This document shows positions 18,097 to 26,739 of a DNA stretch of 64,000 nucleotides, one piece after another (position 1 is the first letter of the stretch; each line of letters starts with the position of its first letter). The DNA is from Mucilaginibacter pankratovii (GTDB lineage Bacteria > Bacteroidota > Bacteroidia > Sphingobacteriales > Sphingobacteriaceae). A program made the translations under genes and the position numbers. The notes below the pieces were generated by a model, which worked only from the letters and a program-made list of their open reading frames with translations, was not told the DNA's origin and did no database searches. Location of the stretch: NCBI RefSeq assembly GCF_014773265.1, contig NZ_JACWMY010000008.1:248001-312000 (forward strand). The letters run 5' to 3'.

Positions 18097-19581
18097 CTAC
18101 GTCAGCTGTATCAAATGCTTCAGCTGTATCACTTCTTTCTCGTCTAAAAATCTCCAGCGGCCGCGGGGCAGGTCCTTCTTGGTAAGGTTAGCGTAAACCG
18201 ACCTGTCCAGTTTCACCACCTCGTAACCCAGGCTTTCGAAGATACGGCGTACAATGCGGTTTTTTCCGCTGTGTATCTGGATGCCTACTTCTTTCTTGGT
18301 GCCACCGGCTACGTAAGATATGGTATCGGGCTTTATAAAACCATCCTCCAGCTCCAAACCGAAAGCGATCTTGTTCAGGTCGCCCTGGCTAAGGGCCTTG
18401 CTTAGCTCTACGTTGTATAGTTTTGTAATACTGTTACGCGGATGCGACAGTTTATCGGCAAGATCGCCGTCGTTGGTCATTAATAATAAACCGGTTGTGT
18501 TACGGTCAAGGCGGCCAACGGGGTAAATACGTTCTTTGCTGGCTTTCTCAACCAGGTGCATTACAGTGCGGCGCTCCTGCGGGTCGTCGGTAGTGGTAAT
18601 GTAATCCTTTGGTTTGTTCAGCAGCACGTATATCATTTTCTCGCGTTTAAGGGCTTCGCCGTTGTAGCGTACCAGGTCCTTCATCGGGTCTACCTTATGG
18701 CCAAGTTCGCTTACTACTTCCCCGTTTACCGATACCACACCCGCGGCTATCAGCTCATCGGCCTTGCGGCGACTGCAGATACCTGCATTGGCAATGTAAC
18801 GGTTAAGGCGTATCAGCCCGTCGTCCTTAGGTTTTGGTGCTGCCGGGTTTTTACGGCCACGCATGGTGCGGGTAGGTCCGTCTGTTGCCGGGCGGTCCTC
18901 ATCGCGTTTTTTAAAGCCCGAAGTAGTGTTGGCAAAATCTTTTTTACCTGTACCTGTAGCACCTGTTTTAGGCGTACGGTTGTATGGTTTGCGCTCGCCG
19001 CTGGTATCGCCAAAGGCACGCTTTGGTTTTTCATCGCTGCCGAAGCTGCGTTTAGGGCGGTCGCTATCGGTGCCGGTTGCGCGGCTGCCGTACGGTTTAT
19101 CTTTTGTAAATGTTTTTTTATTGGGGAACGATGACGGGCCCAGGCCACGTTTCGGGCGGTCCTCTCCGCTATCGCCGGTTGGGCGGCCGCTGTATGGGGC
19201 GCTTTTAGGGCTAAAGGCTTTGCGCTCGTCGCCGCCGAAGCTGCGTTTAGGGCGGTCGCTGTCGCCGGTTTGGCGGCCGCTGTATGGCCTTCCTTTTGGT
19301 ACAAATGCTTTTTTCTCGCCACCGCTAAATGATGAGCCTGATGAGGTACCGCGTTTTGGGCGCTCACTTTCACCTTCGGTACGGTCGGCGTATGGTTTTG
19401 AGTTCGTTGATGACCTCTTATCAGTACTGTAGTGGTTCTTACTGTCGGCACCGCGGCTGCCGTAAGGCTTGCCTGCTGATGAAGATGAGGTACGTTTTGA
19501 TGGTCCATCGCCTGATTTTGGGCGGGCTGATGATCTGTTTGGCTTGTCGTCGCGACTACCGCTTGGCTTCTTAAATACCAT
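18097..19581 (-). CDS. rRNA pseudouridine synthase (RsuA/RluB type) with long disordered N-terminus
   Basis: 494 residues. The enzyme proper is residues 255-494: S4 RNA-binding domain (IRLNRYIANAGICSRRKADE) and the RsuA-family catalytic domain with Asp359 in GRLDRNTTGLLL. The first 250 residues are low-complexity and strongly basic, rich in Ser, Gly, Lys, Arg, Pro, with repeated D/E-x-D/E-RPKR units (about residues 71, 107, 139, 172) and PYSGR/PYGSR units. It modifies 23S or 16S rRNA; the arm could bind RNA or ribosome precursors. Long ORFs antisense to the arm are artefacts of its base composition. Confidence 0.9.
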   Translation of the reverse strand: MVFKKPSGSRDDKPNRSSARPKSGDGPSKRTSSSSAGKPYGSRGADSKNHYSTDKRSSTNSKPYADRTEGESERPKRGTSSGSSFSGGEKKAFVPKGRPYSGRQTGDSDRPKRSFGGDERKAFSPKSAPYSGRPTGDSGEDRPKRGLGPSSFPNKKTFTKDKPYGSRATGTDSDRPKRSFGSDEKPKRAFGDTSGERKPYNRTPKTGATGTGKKDFANTTSGFKKRDEDRPATDGPTRTMRGRKNPAAPKPKDDGLIRLNRYIANAGICSRRKADELIAAGVVSVNGEVVSELGHKVDPMKDLVRYNGEALKREKMIYVLLNKPKDYITTTDDPQERRTVMHLVEKASKERIYPVGRLDRNTTGLLLMTNDGDLADKLSHPRNSITKLYNVELSKALSQGDLNKIAFGLELEDGFIKPDTISYVAGGTKKEVGIQIHSGKNRIVRRIFESLGYEVVKLDRSVYANLTKKDLPRGRWRFLDEKEVIQLKHLIQLT

Positions 19582-19756
19582 GTTAATTTTAATTTGCGCT
19601 TTCGCAGCGTGAGGGTCAAAATTACGAAAATTAACGGGCTTTTTATTAAAAAATTCAAAAAACTATATGGGTGCAAAAACGTTGTTTAAAGTAGTTTAAA
19701 CGGCGTTTTTAGACGGTTCCGGAAAACGGTCAATACACTATCCCCCTACTAAGTGG

Positions 19757-19787
19757 TTGACAATGTGATTTATATAGCATACCTTTG
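19757..19787 (+). promoter_or_regulatory. Promoter of lytic transglycosylase gene
   Basis: TTG (19757-19759), 20-nt spacer, TACCTTTG (19780-19787): a full match to the Bacteroidota -33/-7 pattern, 27 nt before the ATG. Confidence 0.75.
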
Positions 19788-19814
19788 CAGCACATCATAC
19801 CAAATGTTTAATTA

Positions 19815-20612
19815 ATGAGTAAACTCGAAATGCTAAAAAAACACTTAATTACGTGCTCCGTAATCCTGGTGCTGGTTACCATTTCCGCGCTTAACATCTT
19901 CGGTACAGAACCTGTACTTTTAACAAAAACTACTCCAAAAATTAAAACTTATATGCCCGCTTCGCTTGTATTTTACAAGGCAGAAGAAGCTGAGGCAGGT
20001 TTTAGTTTCGCTAACGAGGCATTGCCACTTAACGACAAACGGGTAAACCTTAAACTGAAAAAATCCATCACTAAAAACAGGTTCCGCAATGTGCAGTCAA
20101 ATCTCCTGCACAGTAAGGCCGACAAGCTTTTCCCTATTATCGAACCTATCCTGAGGGCCTACGGTATCCCCGAAGACTTTAAGTTTGTTCCCCTGGTAGA
20201 GAGCGGTTTATGCGAAGGCACATCGCCAAAGGGCGCACGTGGCATATGGCAGTTTATGCCGGGCACCGCGCGCAGTTACGGATTGAAAGTACGCAACGGG
20301 GTAGATGAGCGCCTTAACGTGCGCAAATCAACCATCGCGGCCTGCAAGTACATTAAAGAACTGTACGGCGAATTTAACAGCTGGACACTTGCCGCCGCCG
20401 CTTACAACAACGGCAGCATTAAACTGGCACGCGCTATTAACAGGCAAAATGAGGATAATTATTTCCGCATGAGCCTTAACCGCGAAACCGGCAGCTACGT
20501 GTACAAGCTTATCGCCATGAAAGAGATCATCAACAAGCCGCGTAAATACGGCTACAGCAACTACTACGGGTACCTGCAAAAGCCGATACCGTACCTGGTA
20601 GCATCAAATTAA
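19815..20612 (+). CDS. Lytic transglycosylase (SLT domain)
   Basis: 265 residues; an N-terminal hydrophobic segment (about 12-30) serves as signal or anchor. The SLT catalytic domain follows: FVPLVESGLCEG with catalytic Glu129, SPKGARGIWQFMPGTARSYGL, and TLAAAAYNNG. It cleaves the beta-1,4 MurNAc-GlcNAc bond forming anhydro-MurNAc, as MltD does. No LysM domains are present, unlike typical MltD. A start five codons later is possible. Single gene with its own promoter and terminator. Confidence 0.9.
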   Translation: MSKLEMLKKHLITCSVILVLVTISALNIFGTEPVLLTKTTPKIKTYMPASLVFYKAEEAEAGFSFANEALPLNDKRVNLKLKKSITKNRFRNVQSNLLHSKADKLFPIIEPILRAYGIPEDFKFVPLVESGLCEGTSPKGARGIWQFMPGTARSYGLKVRNGVDERLNVRKSTIAACKYIKELYGEFNSWTLAAAAYNNGSIKLARAINRQNEDNYFRMSLNRETGSYVYKLIAMKEIINKPRKYGYSNYYGYLQKPIPYLVASN

Positions 20613-20649
20613 TTAGTAATTCCTTAAAAAATTACGGAGCACATGTAAA

Positions 20650-20679
20650 GCCGTCCCAAAGTTGGGGCGGCTTTTTTTA
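20650..20679 (+). terminator. Terminator of lytic transglycosylase gene
   Basis: AGCCGTCCCAA/TTGGGGCGGCT hairpin followed by seven Ts. Confidence 0.88.
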
Positions 20680-20721
20680 TGGAGTTGACAGATGCGGTAG
20701 TGGTGCAGTGATAATACCAAC

Positions 20722-21056
20722 GATTCCCCTCTTGAGAGGGGTGGAAGGGTGTGTTTCTGCCCGATGCATTTCACAATCGCATGGTGGCTAACACACCCCC
20801 AGCCACTCCACCGCGCCCCCTCTCGAGAGGGGAATAGCCCATGACTTGACAGGCTGCAAATTTCATCAGACGTTCCGATGGAACGTTGCATGTTTGATGC
20901 TTTTTCTACCAACCAAACATCCCGAAGGGATGAAAAAAAGATCGTTCCATAGGAACGGCTGGTTGGTAGAATAAATTTAATAGTCGTTTGTTACGTTCCA
21001 TCGGAACGTTTGGTGTAAGCTGTCTAATGATGCGCTATTACTTCGAGAGGGAATAA
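20722..21056. repeat. Composite nested repeat, copy A
   Basis: Starts with the CCCCTCTTGAGAGGGG/CACACCC module (related to that inside icmF). Then come AATAGCCCATGA..GACAG, three CGTTCCnnnGGAACG hairpins, a CATCCCGAAGGGATG hairpin and a TCTACCAACCA/TGGTTGGTAGA pair, closing with CTGTCTAATGATG.GCTATTA. The order matches copy B at 29700-29965. The gene-free stretch 20613-21270 contains little else. Confidence 0.8.
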
Positions 21057-21270
21057 AGACTCTTCCGAACAGCTATGGTGATAACACCGACCACGGGCTT
21101 CATACGATATTAAAGGAAGGATATGGTTTTAGAGTGAAATAGCCTGTAACCTAAGTTGCCAATACATATTCAGATCCAGGCTTGTTCCACATGAACGCAG
21201 AGGAAACTTGTTTAATATTTATATGGGTGCAGAATTTAAATTATATTTAACTATCAAAATACGATCAACA

Positions 21271-22788
21271 ATGAAAAGGAAGCTTTTACTACACCTTATC
21301 TTAGTTTTCGTTTGCGCGGAACTCGTTTTTTCACACTCAAAAAATATTAAAAAAAGCGATGAATTTTCTGCCTTTCAAATTGGGGAACCTGAGGAAGAAG
21401 GCTTTTCCTCCTCGAAATTAAGCGCTATTTTCCCTTATGTCCGGAATCAACAGGTAAATGTCCAAAGCCTTATGATTATAAGGGATGATAAAATCGTCTT
21501 TGATGCCTATTTTTATCCTTATGCTAATGGCTTGCAACATGATATCGCATCCTGTACAAAATCAATTACCTCCTTATTGATAGGTATTGCCATAGATAAG
21601 GGCTTTATCCGCAACGAAAATGAATTAGTCAAAAATTATTTTCCGGAAATCAATTCATACAGTAAGAACTTTCAAACTTTAACTATAAAAAACTTACTTA
21701 CCATGACCTCCGGTTTGAACTGCGGGTCTGATAATGAAGAAACCGTATTCTCCGGGCTTTTTAAAGCGTCCGATTGGCCGGCATATATTTTTAATATTCC
21801 AAGCACAAATCCTCCTGGTAAACAGTTCTCTTATTGCAGTTGTAATTTCTACCTGCTTGCGGAAATCCTATACCGTTCCACAAAATTATCTCCCGAAAAA
21901 TTTGCGAATAAATACCTGTTTAAACCAATGGGGATTAACAATTTCTATTGGACGAAAAATAATAAGGGTGTTAATTATGGATGGGGAGACCTGGCCCTCA
22001 ATCCATATGATATGGCTAAAACAGGACGTTTATTATTGAATAATGGAAAATGGAATGGCGCCCAGCTTATTTCAGAGAGTTATATCAAGAAAGCGACCGG
22101 CATGCAAGTCACTTTCAATGATCATAAAGGGTATGGTTATGGATTTTGGGTAGATAATGACCATTCCTTTAATGCGGTAGGTCGAGGCGGGCAAAGAATT
22201 CACGTTGACAGGTTATATAACGCCATTGTCGTTGCAACCGGCGGGGGTTATGATTGGGATGAAAAAGGAGGATTAAGTGATATTATTGGAGGTTCAATTC
22301 ACCTGGATGCTTTAAGTAAAAATCAACCCGCCTCCGATAGTCTGAAAGCAGCTATTGCCAATGCCGCAAAAATGAGTGGCATTCTGCCTGTAGTAAGTTT
22401 GGCAAACGCTCGCCAGGATGTTTTATTCAACCGTACGTTGATTTTTGAAAAAAACAGCCTGAATATTTCGACGGCCCGGATCATCACCTCCGGTTATGCT
22501 GATACTATATTCAGAATTACCAACTTATCAGGAAAGGTTGTCAATTATCCACTGGGTAAAGGAACAAAATATAATTATTTTAAAGATACTTCTTCGAATC
22601 ATGTCTATGCAATTAGAGGTTATTGGAAATCGCAAGATGACTTCGTGGTAGACTTTAATACATTAACAAAAATTAATGCCTATAAAATTGATTTCACGTT
22701 AAAAGATAAGGCGATTCAAGTAACTATTAAAGAAGGCACCCAGGGTATCAACGATACGTTGCAAGTTCACTTTGATAGTAATCAATAA
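21271..22788 (+). CDS. Serine hydrolase, beta-lactamase-like, A+T-rich
   Basis: 505 residues from ATG 21271, where a signal peptide begins (MKRKLLLHLILVFVCAELVFS). SxxK is SCTK (94-97); SCN in FSYCSCNFY fits the [SY]xN motif; GRGGQRIHV stands in place of the KTG/HxG box. It belongs to the class C beta-lactamase-like hydrolases; the substrate is unknown. The C-terminal 130 residues form a separate beta-rich region. Codons end in A/T far more often than in the neighbours, suggesting separate acquisition, possibly together with the next gene. Confidence 0.85.
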   Translation: MKRKLLLHLILVFVCAELVFSHSKNIKKSDEFSAFQIGEPEEEGFSSSKLSAIFPYVRNQQVNVQSLMIIRDDKIVFDAYFYPYANGLQHDIASCTKSITSLLIGIAIDKGFIRNENELVKNYFPEINSYSKNFQTLTIKNLLTMTSGLNCGSDNEETVFSGLFKASDWPAYIFNIPSTNPPGKQFSYCSCNFYLLAEILYRSTKLSPEKFANKYLFKPMGINNFYWTKNNKGVNYGWGDLALNPYDMAKTGRLLLNNGKWNGAQLISESYIKKATGMQVTFNDHKGYGYGFWVDNDHSFNAVGRGGQRIHVDRLYNAIVVATGGGYDWDEKGGLSDIIGGSIHLDALSKNQPASDSLKAAIANAAKMSGILPVVSLANARQDVLFNRTLIFEKNSLNISTARIITSGYADTIFRITNLSGKVVNYPLGKGTKYNYFKDTSSNHVYAIRGYWKSQDDFVVDFNTLTKINAYKIDFTLKDKAIQVTIKEGTQGINDTLQVHFDSNQ

Positions 22789-22846
22789 ATTTGTTATTCA
22801 AGGCGATACTCAAACATCCCTCTTGTATTATTTTTAGAGGAACCTT

Positions 22847-23260
22847 ATGAAATTACTCCACTTATCGTTATTAATAGTTACTATGCTAACGGGCTTCAAC
22901 AGTTTCGGGCAAAAAAAGCATAACATAAAGTTTATTTACTATGGCCCGGAAACTAAACCAGTGGGAACAATATTAATAAGTGTGGAGAAAGCTGAAAAAA
23001 CCATCGATAAGCCATTTGATGCACACTTTGGTAGCAGTGTAAAAACGGATATGGGAACTTATAATGCCATAAGCCGATTTTTAAAAGAAAAAAAGTATAC
23101 GGCTTCAACCGTTAAACCGAATTACGTTTATAAAGTAATTGACAGTGACGGATTTAGTTTAACTGTTTATCCGAAAGATTGTCCACAATTTTTTCATGAC
23201 CTGCTTTATTTGATTGAAGCTAATCATTTGGACAGATCTGTGAGTAAGGCATTGGAATAA
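22847..23260 (+). CDS. Secreted protein of unknown function, A+T-rich
   Basis: 137 residues with a signal peptide (MKLLHLSLLIVTMLTGFNSFGQ). No family recognised. The mature part is Lys-rich with KFIYYGPETKPVGTILISVEKAEKTIDKPFDAHF. Same strand and the same A+T-rich composition as the preceding hydrolase, 58 bp after its stop, so possibly acquired together. Confidence 0.68.
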   Translation: MKLLHLSLLIVTMLTGFNSFGQKKHNIKFIYYGPETKPVGTILISVEKAEKTIDKPFDAHFGSSVKTDMGTYNAISRFLKEKKYTASTVKPNYVYKVIDSDGFSLTVYPKDCPQFFHDLLYLIEANHLDRSVSKALE

Positions 23261-23329
23261 GCCCCCACTTGTCCACCGCTGCCGCAAGCGTCCCCGGCTT
23301 GTGGCCCGCATGCAAGGTAACCAATTGCA

Positions 23330-23434
23330 TATTCCGCCCCCTAAAACAGCCGGACAAAAACATACCTAACCCGGGTGTACGGAATGCCCGCTTCCATCAT
23401 CGGCTTTTCCGCCAATCGGGTTTAGGTGGGTTGG
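23330..23434. repeat. Dispersed repeat R9, partial copy
   Basis: Shares TGCATATTCCGC, ACCCGGGTGTACGGAA.GCCCGCTTC and ATCGGGTTTAGGTGGG-type modules with 24950-25070, 36593-36672 and 39770-39860. Confidence 0.7.
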
Positions 23435-23465
23435 GGCAGTGCTAAAAATGGACGGGTAAGAAAAG

Positions 23466-23499
23466 CAAAAAACCGCCCTGAATTAAGGCGGCTTTTTTT
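23466..23499. terminator. Bidirectional terminator
   Basis: AAAAAACCGCC..GGCGGCTTTTTTT, able to end both the A+T-rich genes (+) and the phytase-like gene (-). Confidence 0.8.
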
Positions 23500-23531
23500 A
23501 ACAAGGTTTAGACAGGATCTTAATGTATAGC

Positions 23532-24830
23532 TTACGGGTTTATCTTTTTAAAGTATAAACGATTGTGATCTACCGTGCCGCTGCTTGGTAAAAGCTTGGC
23601 CATGAAACCGCTGGCGCCGTTATCCACAACACCAAAATCATCGTCGTTTGATATCACCAGGATGTTGCCTTTCAATAACGAAATGCCTTCTGCCTTATCG
23701 TGCGGGTACACGGTTGGCAGATCGGTAAGCAGGTTAAGCGCCAGTGTTTTGGTAACCGGCACAATGCCCGCACCTGTGATGCCGGCGGAAGTTTGCAACT
23801 CTTCCGGAGTTTTACCGCCGAATAATTTGCCGGTAGCGCTGTTGGCCGGGTCGGATACATCGGTAGCGCCACTGATATCTATCTTAAAGATCTTTTTGAA
23901 AGTAGCCGGATTGGTTGGCGCACCGCCGTAAAGGCCATCGCGCTCGATGGTTAAGAACGTGGTAGCGCTTAATGCCATGATCTCGCTGCAGCCGGTTAGG
24001 CCCGCATCTTCCATCAGGTAAATGTATTGTTTGGTTGCACCGGTAGCTATGTCAAAGGTGAGGATGCGCAGCACTACCGAACCCGTTGCCGAAGCTTTTA
24101 CCGGGTTATACATAGGCGATTGCATAATGCCTACCAGTGTTTTACCATCGGGGGTAATAGTTAGGCCTTCCATACCGCGGTTGGGCCTGCGTTTTGCAAA
24201 TACCAGTGGCAGGGTGCGGCCGCCTGTACCTGTACCGAATGGATTGATGCGCTCTAAAGTTTTACCGCTCGCATCAAAATGGACAATGTGCGGGCCGTAT
24301 TCGTCGCTCACCCAAAAAGAGCCGTCGCTGGCTAACACCAGGCCTTCAGAATCAAGTCCGTCGGCGCTTGGGGTAAGCAGGGCACCGTTTAGGTCGTAAG
24401 GAATTTCGCCGGTAGCGCCGCTGCCCGCCGGATTTGGCAGGCCATTAAGGTTAGCACCGGCGGCGTTCTTCAGGTTAATAGTAGCTTCCAGTATCAGTTT
24501 GCCATCCTTCAGGCGGAATTTGCCTATGGCCGGGGTAAAATCGGGCTTGCCGATGATGATGGAGTTGGCGATAGTACCGGCAACGTTTGGCCCCCTATCG
24601 GTAAGTAAATAAAATACGGCGGGGTCGTTAGGGTCGGCAGCTACAGCCGAACCGAAGCCTCCGTTATAAACCTTTACGCCGGCGGTGGTGGTCATCAGCA
24701 GGGCTGGATCGCTGGCTTCGGCCATATCTGGGTATACTATGGGCTGGTCTACAGTAACTTTATCGGCTTTTTTGCAGGCGGTGAAACCCATGGCGATAAG
24801 CGCCAGTAAAGCAAGTACAGATCTTTTCAT
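23532..24830 (-). CDS. Esterase-like activity of phytase family lipoprotein
   Basis: 432 residues with a lipoprotein signal (LALIAMGFTACKK). The mature protein matches the phytase-like esterase family: GGFGSAVAADPNDPAVFYLLTDRGPNV, DSEGLVLASDGSFWVSDEYGPHIVHFDASG, RRPNRGMEGLTITPDGKTLVGIMQSP, and near the end DKAEGISLLKGNILVISNDDDFGV. The fold is a beta-propeller; in relatives acidic residues bind Ca. Probably outer-membrane anchored and facing the periplasm or surface. The substrate, a phosphate ester or other ester, is unknown. Confidence 0.88.
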   Translation of the reverse strand: MKRSVLALLALIAMGFTACKKADKVTVDQPIVYPDMAEASDPALLMTTTAGVKVYNGGFGSAVAADPNDPAVFYLLTDRGPNVAGTIANSIIIGKPDFTPAIGKFRLKDGKLILEATINLKNAAGANLNGLPNPAGSGATGEIPYDLNGALLTPSADGLDSEGLVLASDGSFWVSDEYGPHIVHFDASGKTLERINPFGTGTGGRTLPLVFAKRRPNRGMEGLTITPDGKTLVGIMQSPMYNPVKASATGSVVLRILTFDIATGATKQYIYLMEDAGLTGCSEIMALSATTFLTIERDGLYGGAPTNPATFKKIFKIDISGATDVSDPANSATGKLFGGKTPEELQTSAGITGAGIVPVTKTLALNLLTDLPTVYPHDKAEGISLLKGNILVISNDDDFGVVDNGASGFMAKLLPSSGTVDHNRLYFKKINP

Positions 24831-24949
24831 TTAGCGGGATTTATAGTTTAAAGTATCTGCAAATGAAGGACACGCGTGTGAATAGAGTATTAAGCTAAGG
24901 ATAACTTATGGGGAATTAAAACCACTCCCCCCACGCCGAGTAACCGCTT

Positions 24950-25178
24950 TGCATATTCCGCTCCCTAAACAGCACAGACCAAACAACCCTAAACCCGGGT
25001 GTACGGAAAGCCCGCTTCTATCAGCGGCTTGGAGGGAACACCTGCCTGCCGGCAGGCAGGCGGGGCTATCTTTGCCTAAGAACCACTGCCTTTGCTTTTT
25101 TAAATTTATGGTGGTTAATGCATAGTGGCCAACTTTATGCTGAGGTTGCCGCGCTTCGCTCGCAAGGACATGATGGAA
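24950..25178. repeat. Repeats R9 and R4 in tandem
   Basis: R9 (24950-25070) ends in the perfect palindrome CCTGCCTGCCGGCAGGCAGG-type core. An inverted copy of R4 (GCATGGTGG/TTATGCTGAGGTTGCCGCGC type) follows at 25119-25178. The remainder of 24831-25306 is an imperfect tandem of CACTCAC units just before the MBOAT gene. Confidence 0.75.
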
Positions 25179-25306
25179 GCACGCCACGATTATGCATGAC
25201 CACAAACAACACAACACCACTCACTTCTCACCACTCACTATCCCCTTTCAAATATTTTTTTTATCTTCGTTTGCCCTTGCCCCCGGCCTTAACATAATTG
25301 TGTTGT

Positions 25307-26737
25307 ATGCTGTTCAACTCGCTGCATTTTATTGTATTCTTCCTGGTTGTTACGCCGCTTTACTTTATTTTACCGCATAAGTTCCGTTGGATATTGCTGC
25401 TGATAGCCAGCTGCTACTTCTACATGACGTTTATCCCCATCTACATCCTCATCCTCATTTTTACCATTATTGTAGATTATTTTGCGGGGATCCTGATAGA
25501 AAAATCGGAGGGGCGCGAGCGGAAACTCTACCTCATTGTATCGCTGGTGGCCAATATTGGCGTACTGGCATTTTTTAAATACTTCAACTTTTTAAACGAA
25601 AACCTTACCCTGGCGATGAGCGGGATAGGCCTGCGTAATGCTATCCCTTATTTATCTATTGTGCTGCCGGTAGGCTTGTCGTTCCACACCTTCCAGGCCA
25701 TGAGCTATACCATTGAGGTGTACCGCGGCAACCAGGCTGCCGAGCGGCATTTTGGCATCTACTCGCTTTACGTAATGTTTTACCCGCAGTTGGTGGCCGG
25801 CCCTATAGAGCGCCCGCAGAACCTGCTGCACCAGTTTTACGAGAAGCACCCCATCACCTACGAGAATTTTTCCATCGGCTTTAAAATGATCCTTTGGGGC
25901 TTTTTTCAGAAGCTGGTAGTGGCCGACAGGCTTTCGATATTTGTATCGGCGGTGTACCAAAACCCGGGGGCCTACAGCTCGTCCATGCTGCTGGTTGCCA
26001 TTCTGTTCTTTGCCTTTCAGATCTATGCCGACTTTGCGGGCTACTCCAATATCGCCCTGGGTACGGCCCGCATTATGGGCTTTAAGCTGATGACGAACTT
26101 TAATACGCCCTTCTTTAGCACCAGCGTTACCGAGTACTGGCGCAGGTGGCACATCTCGCTCAACACCTGGTTCAGCGATTATTTGTTTACACCCCTGATG
26201 ATTGCCAACCGCGACTGGGGCAAAGCCGCCGTTGTATTCGCGCTGATGATCACCTTCGGCCTCAGCGGTTTATGGCACGGCGCCGGGTGGACCTACATTG
26301 TTTACGGCCTGCTGCACGGCGTGGCGGTTACCTATGAGTTTCTCACCAAGAAGTTCCGAAAAAAGCTTTCTAAGGCTATCCCTGCCGTTATTTATAACAA
26401 TGTAAGCATGCTGCTGGTGTTTACCTACGTATGCCTTACCTGGATCTTCTTCCGCGCGCAAAGTTGGGGCGATGCGCTGCTTGTGTTTAAAGGATTGTTT
26501 GCCTTTAAGGGCAGTTTCTTTGTGTTCGATAATAATTTAGGGGTGATCATATACTCGCTGGTGGCTATCGCGATATTGCTTGCCCATGATTTGAGCGTAC
26601 ACCTCAACCATGGCAAAAGTTACTTTTTGTATCATAAGTCGGCGGCTGTGCGCATGGCTACCTATTGCTTTATACTGGTAACCATTGTGCTGATAGGTGT
26701 GTTTGATGGCGGGCAGTTTATCTATTTCAAATTCTAA
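25307..26737 (+). CDS. MBOAT-family O-acyltransferase (DltB/AlgI-like), first copy
   Basis: 476-residue polytopic membrane protein starting MLFNSLHFIVFF at ATG 25307. Family signatures: VLPVGLSFHTFQAMSYTIEVYRG, FYPQLVAGPIERPQNLL, SVTEYWRRWHISLNTWFSDYLFTPL and the catalytic-His motif GLSGLWHGAGWTYIVYGLLHG. Such proteins carry an acyl group from a cytoplasmic thioester across the membrane to an extracellular acceptor. Followed after 2 bp by an SGNH protein and then by FkbH-like and ACP genes, as in a Dlt-type system. It is a paralogue of the gene at 30295. Confidence 0.93.
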   Translation: MLFNSLHFIVFFLVVTPLYFILPHKFRWILLLIASCYFYMTFIPIYILILIFTIIVDYFAGILIEKSEGRERKLYLIVSLVANIGVLAFFKYFNFLNENLTLAMSGIGLRNAIPYLSIVLPVGLSFHTFQAMSYTIEVYRGNQAAERHFGIYSLYVMFYPQLVAGPIERPQNLLHQFYEKHPITYENFSIGFKMILWGFFQKLVVADRLSIFVSAVYQNPGAYSSSMLLVAILFFAFQIYADFAGYSNIALGTARIMGFKLMTNFNTPFFSTSVTEYWRRWHISLNTWFSDYLFTPLMIANRDWGKAAVVFALMITFGLSGLWHGAGWTYIVYGLLHGVAVTYEFLTKKFRKKLSKAIPAVIYNNVSMLLVFTYVCLTWIFFRAQSWGDALLVFKGLFAFKGSFFVFDNNLGVIIYSLVAIAILLAHDLSVHLNHGKSYFLYHKSAAVRMATYCFILVTIVLIGVFDGGQFIYFKF

Positions 26738-26739
26738 AC

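Noticed and set aside
18863..19676. Long ORFs on both strands overlapping the N-terminus of the pseudouridine synthase
   Set aside because: They arise from the biased, repetitive base composition of the arm; no start context, domain or conservation is visible.
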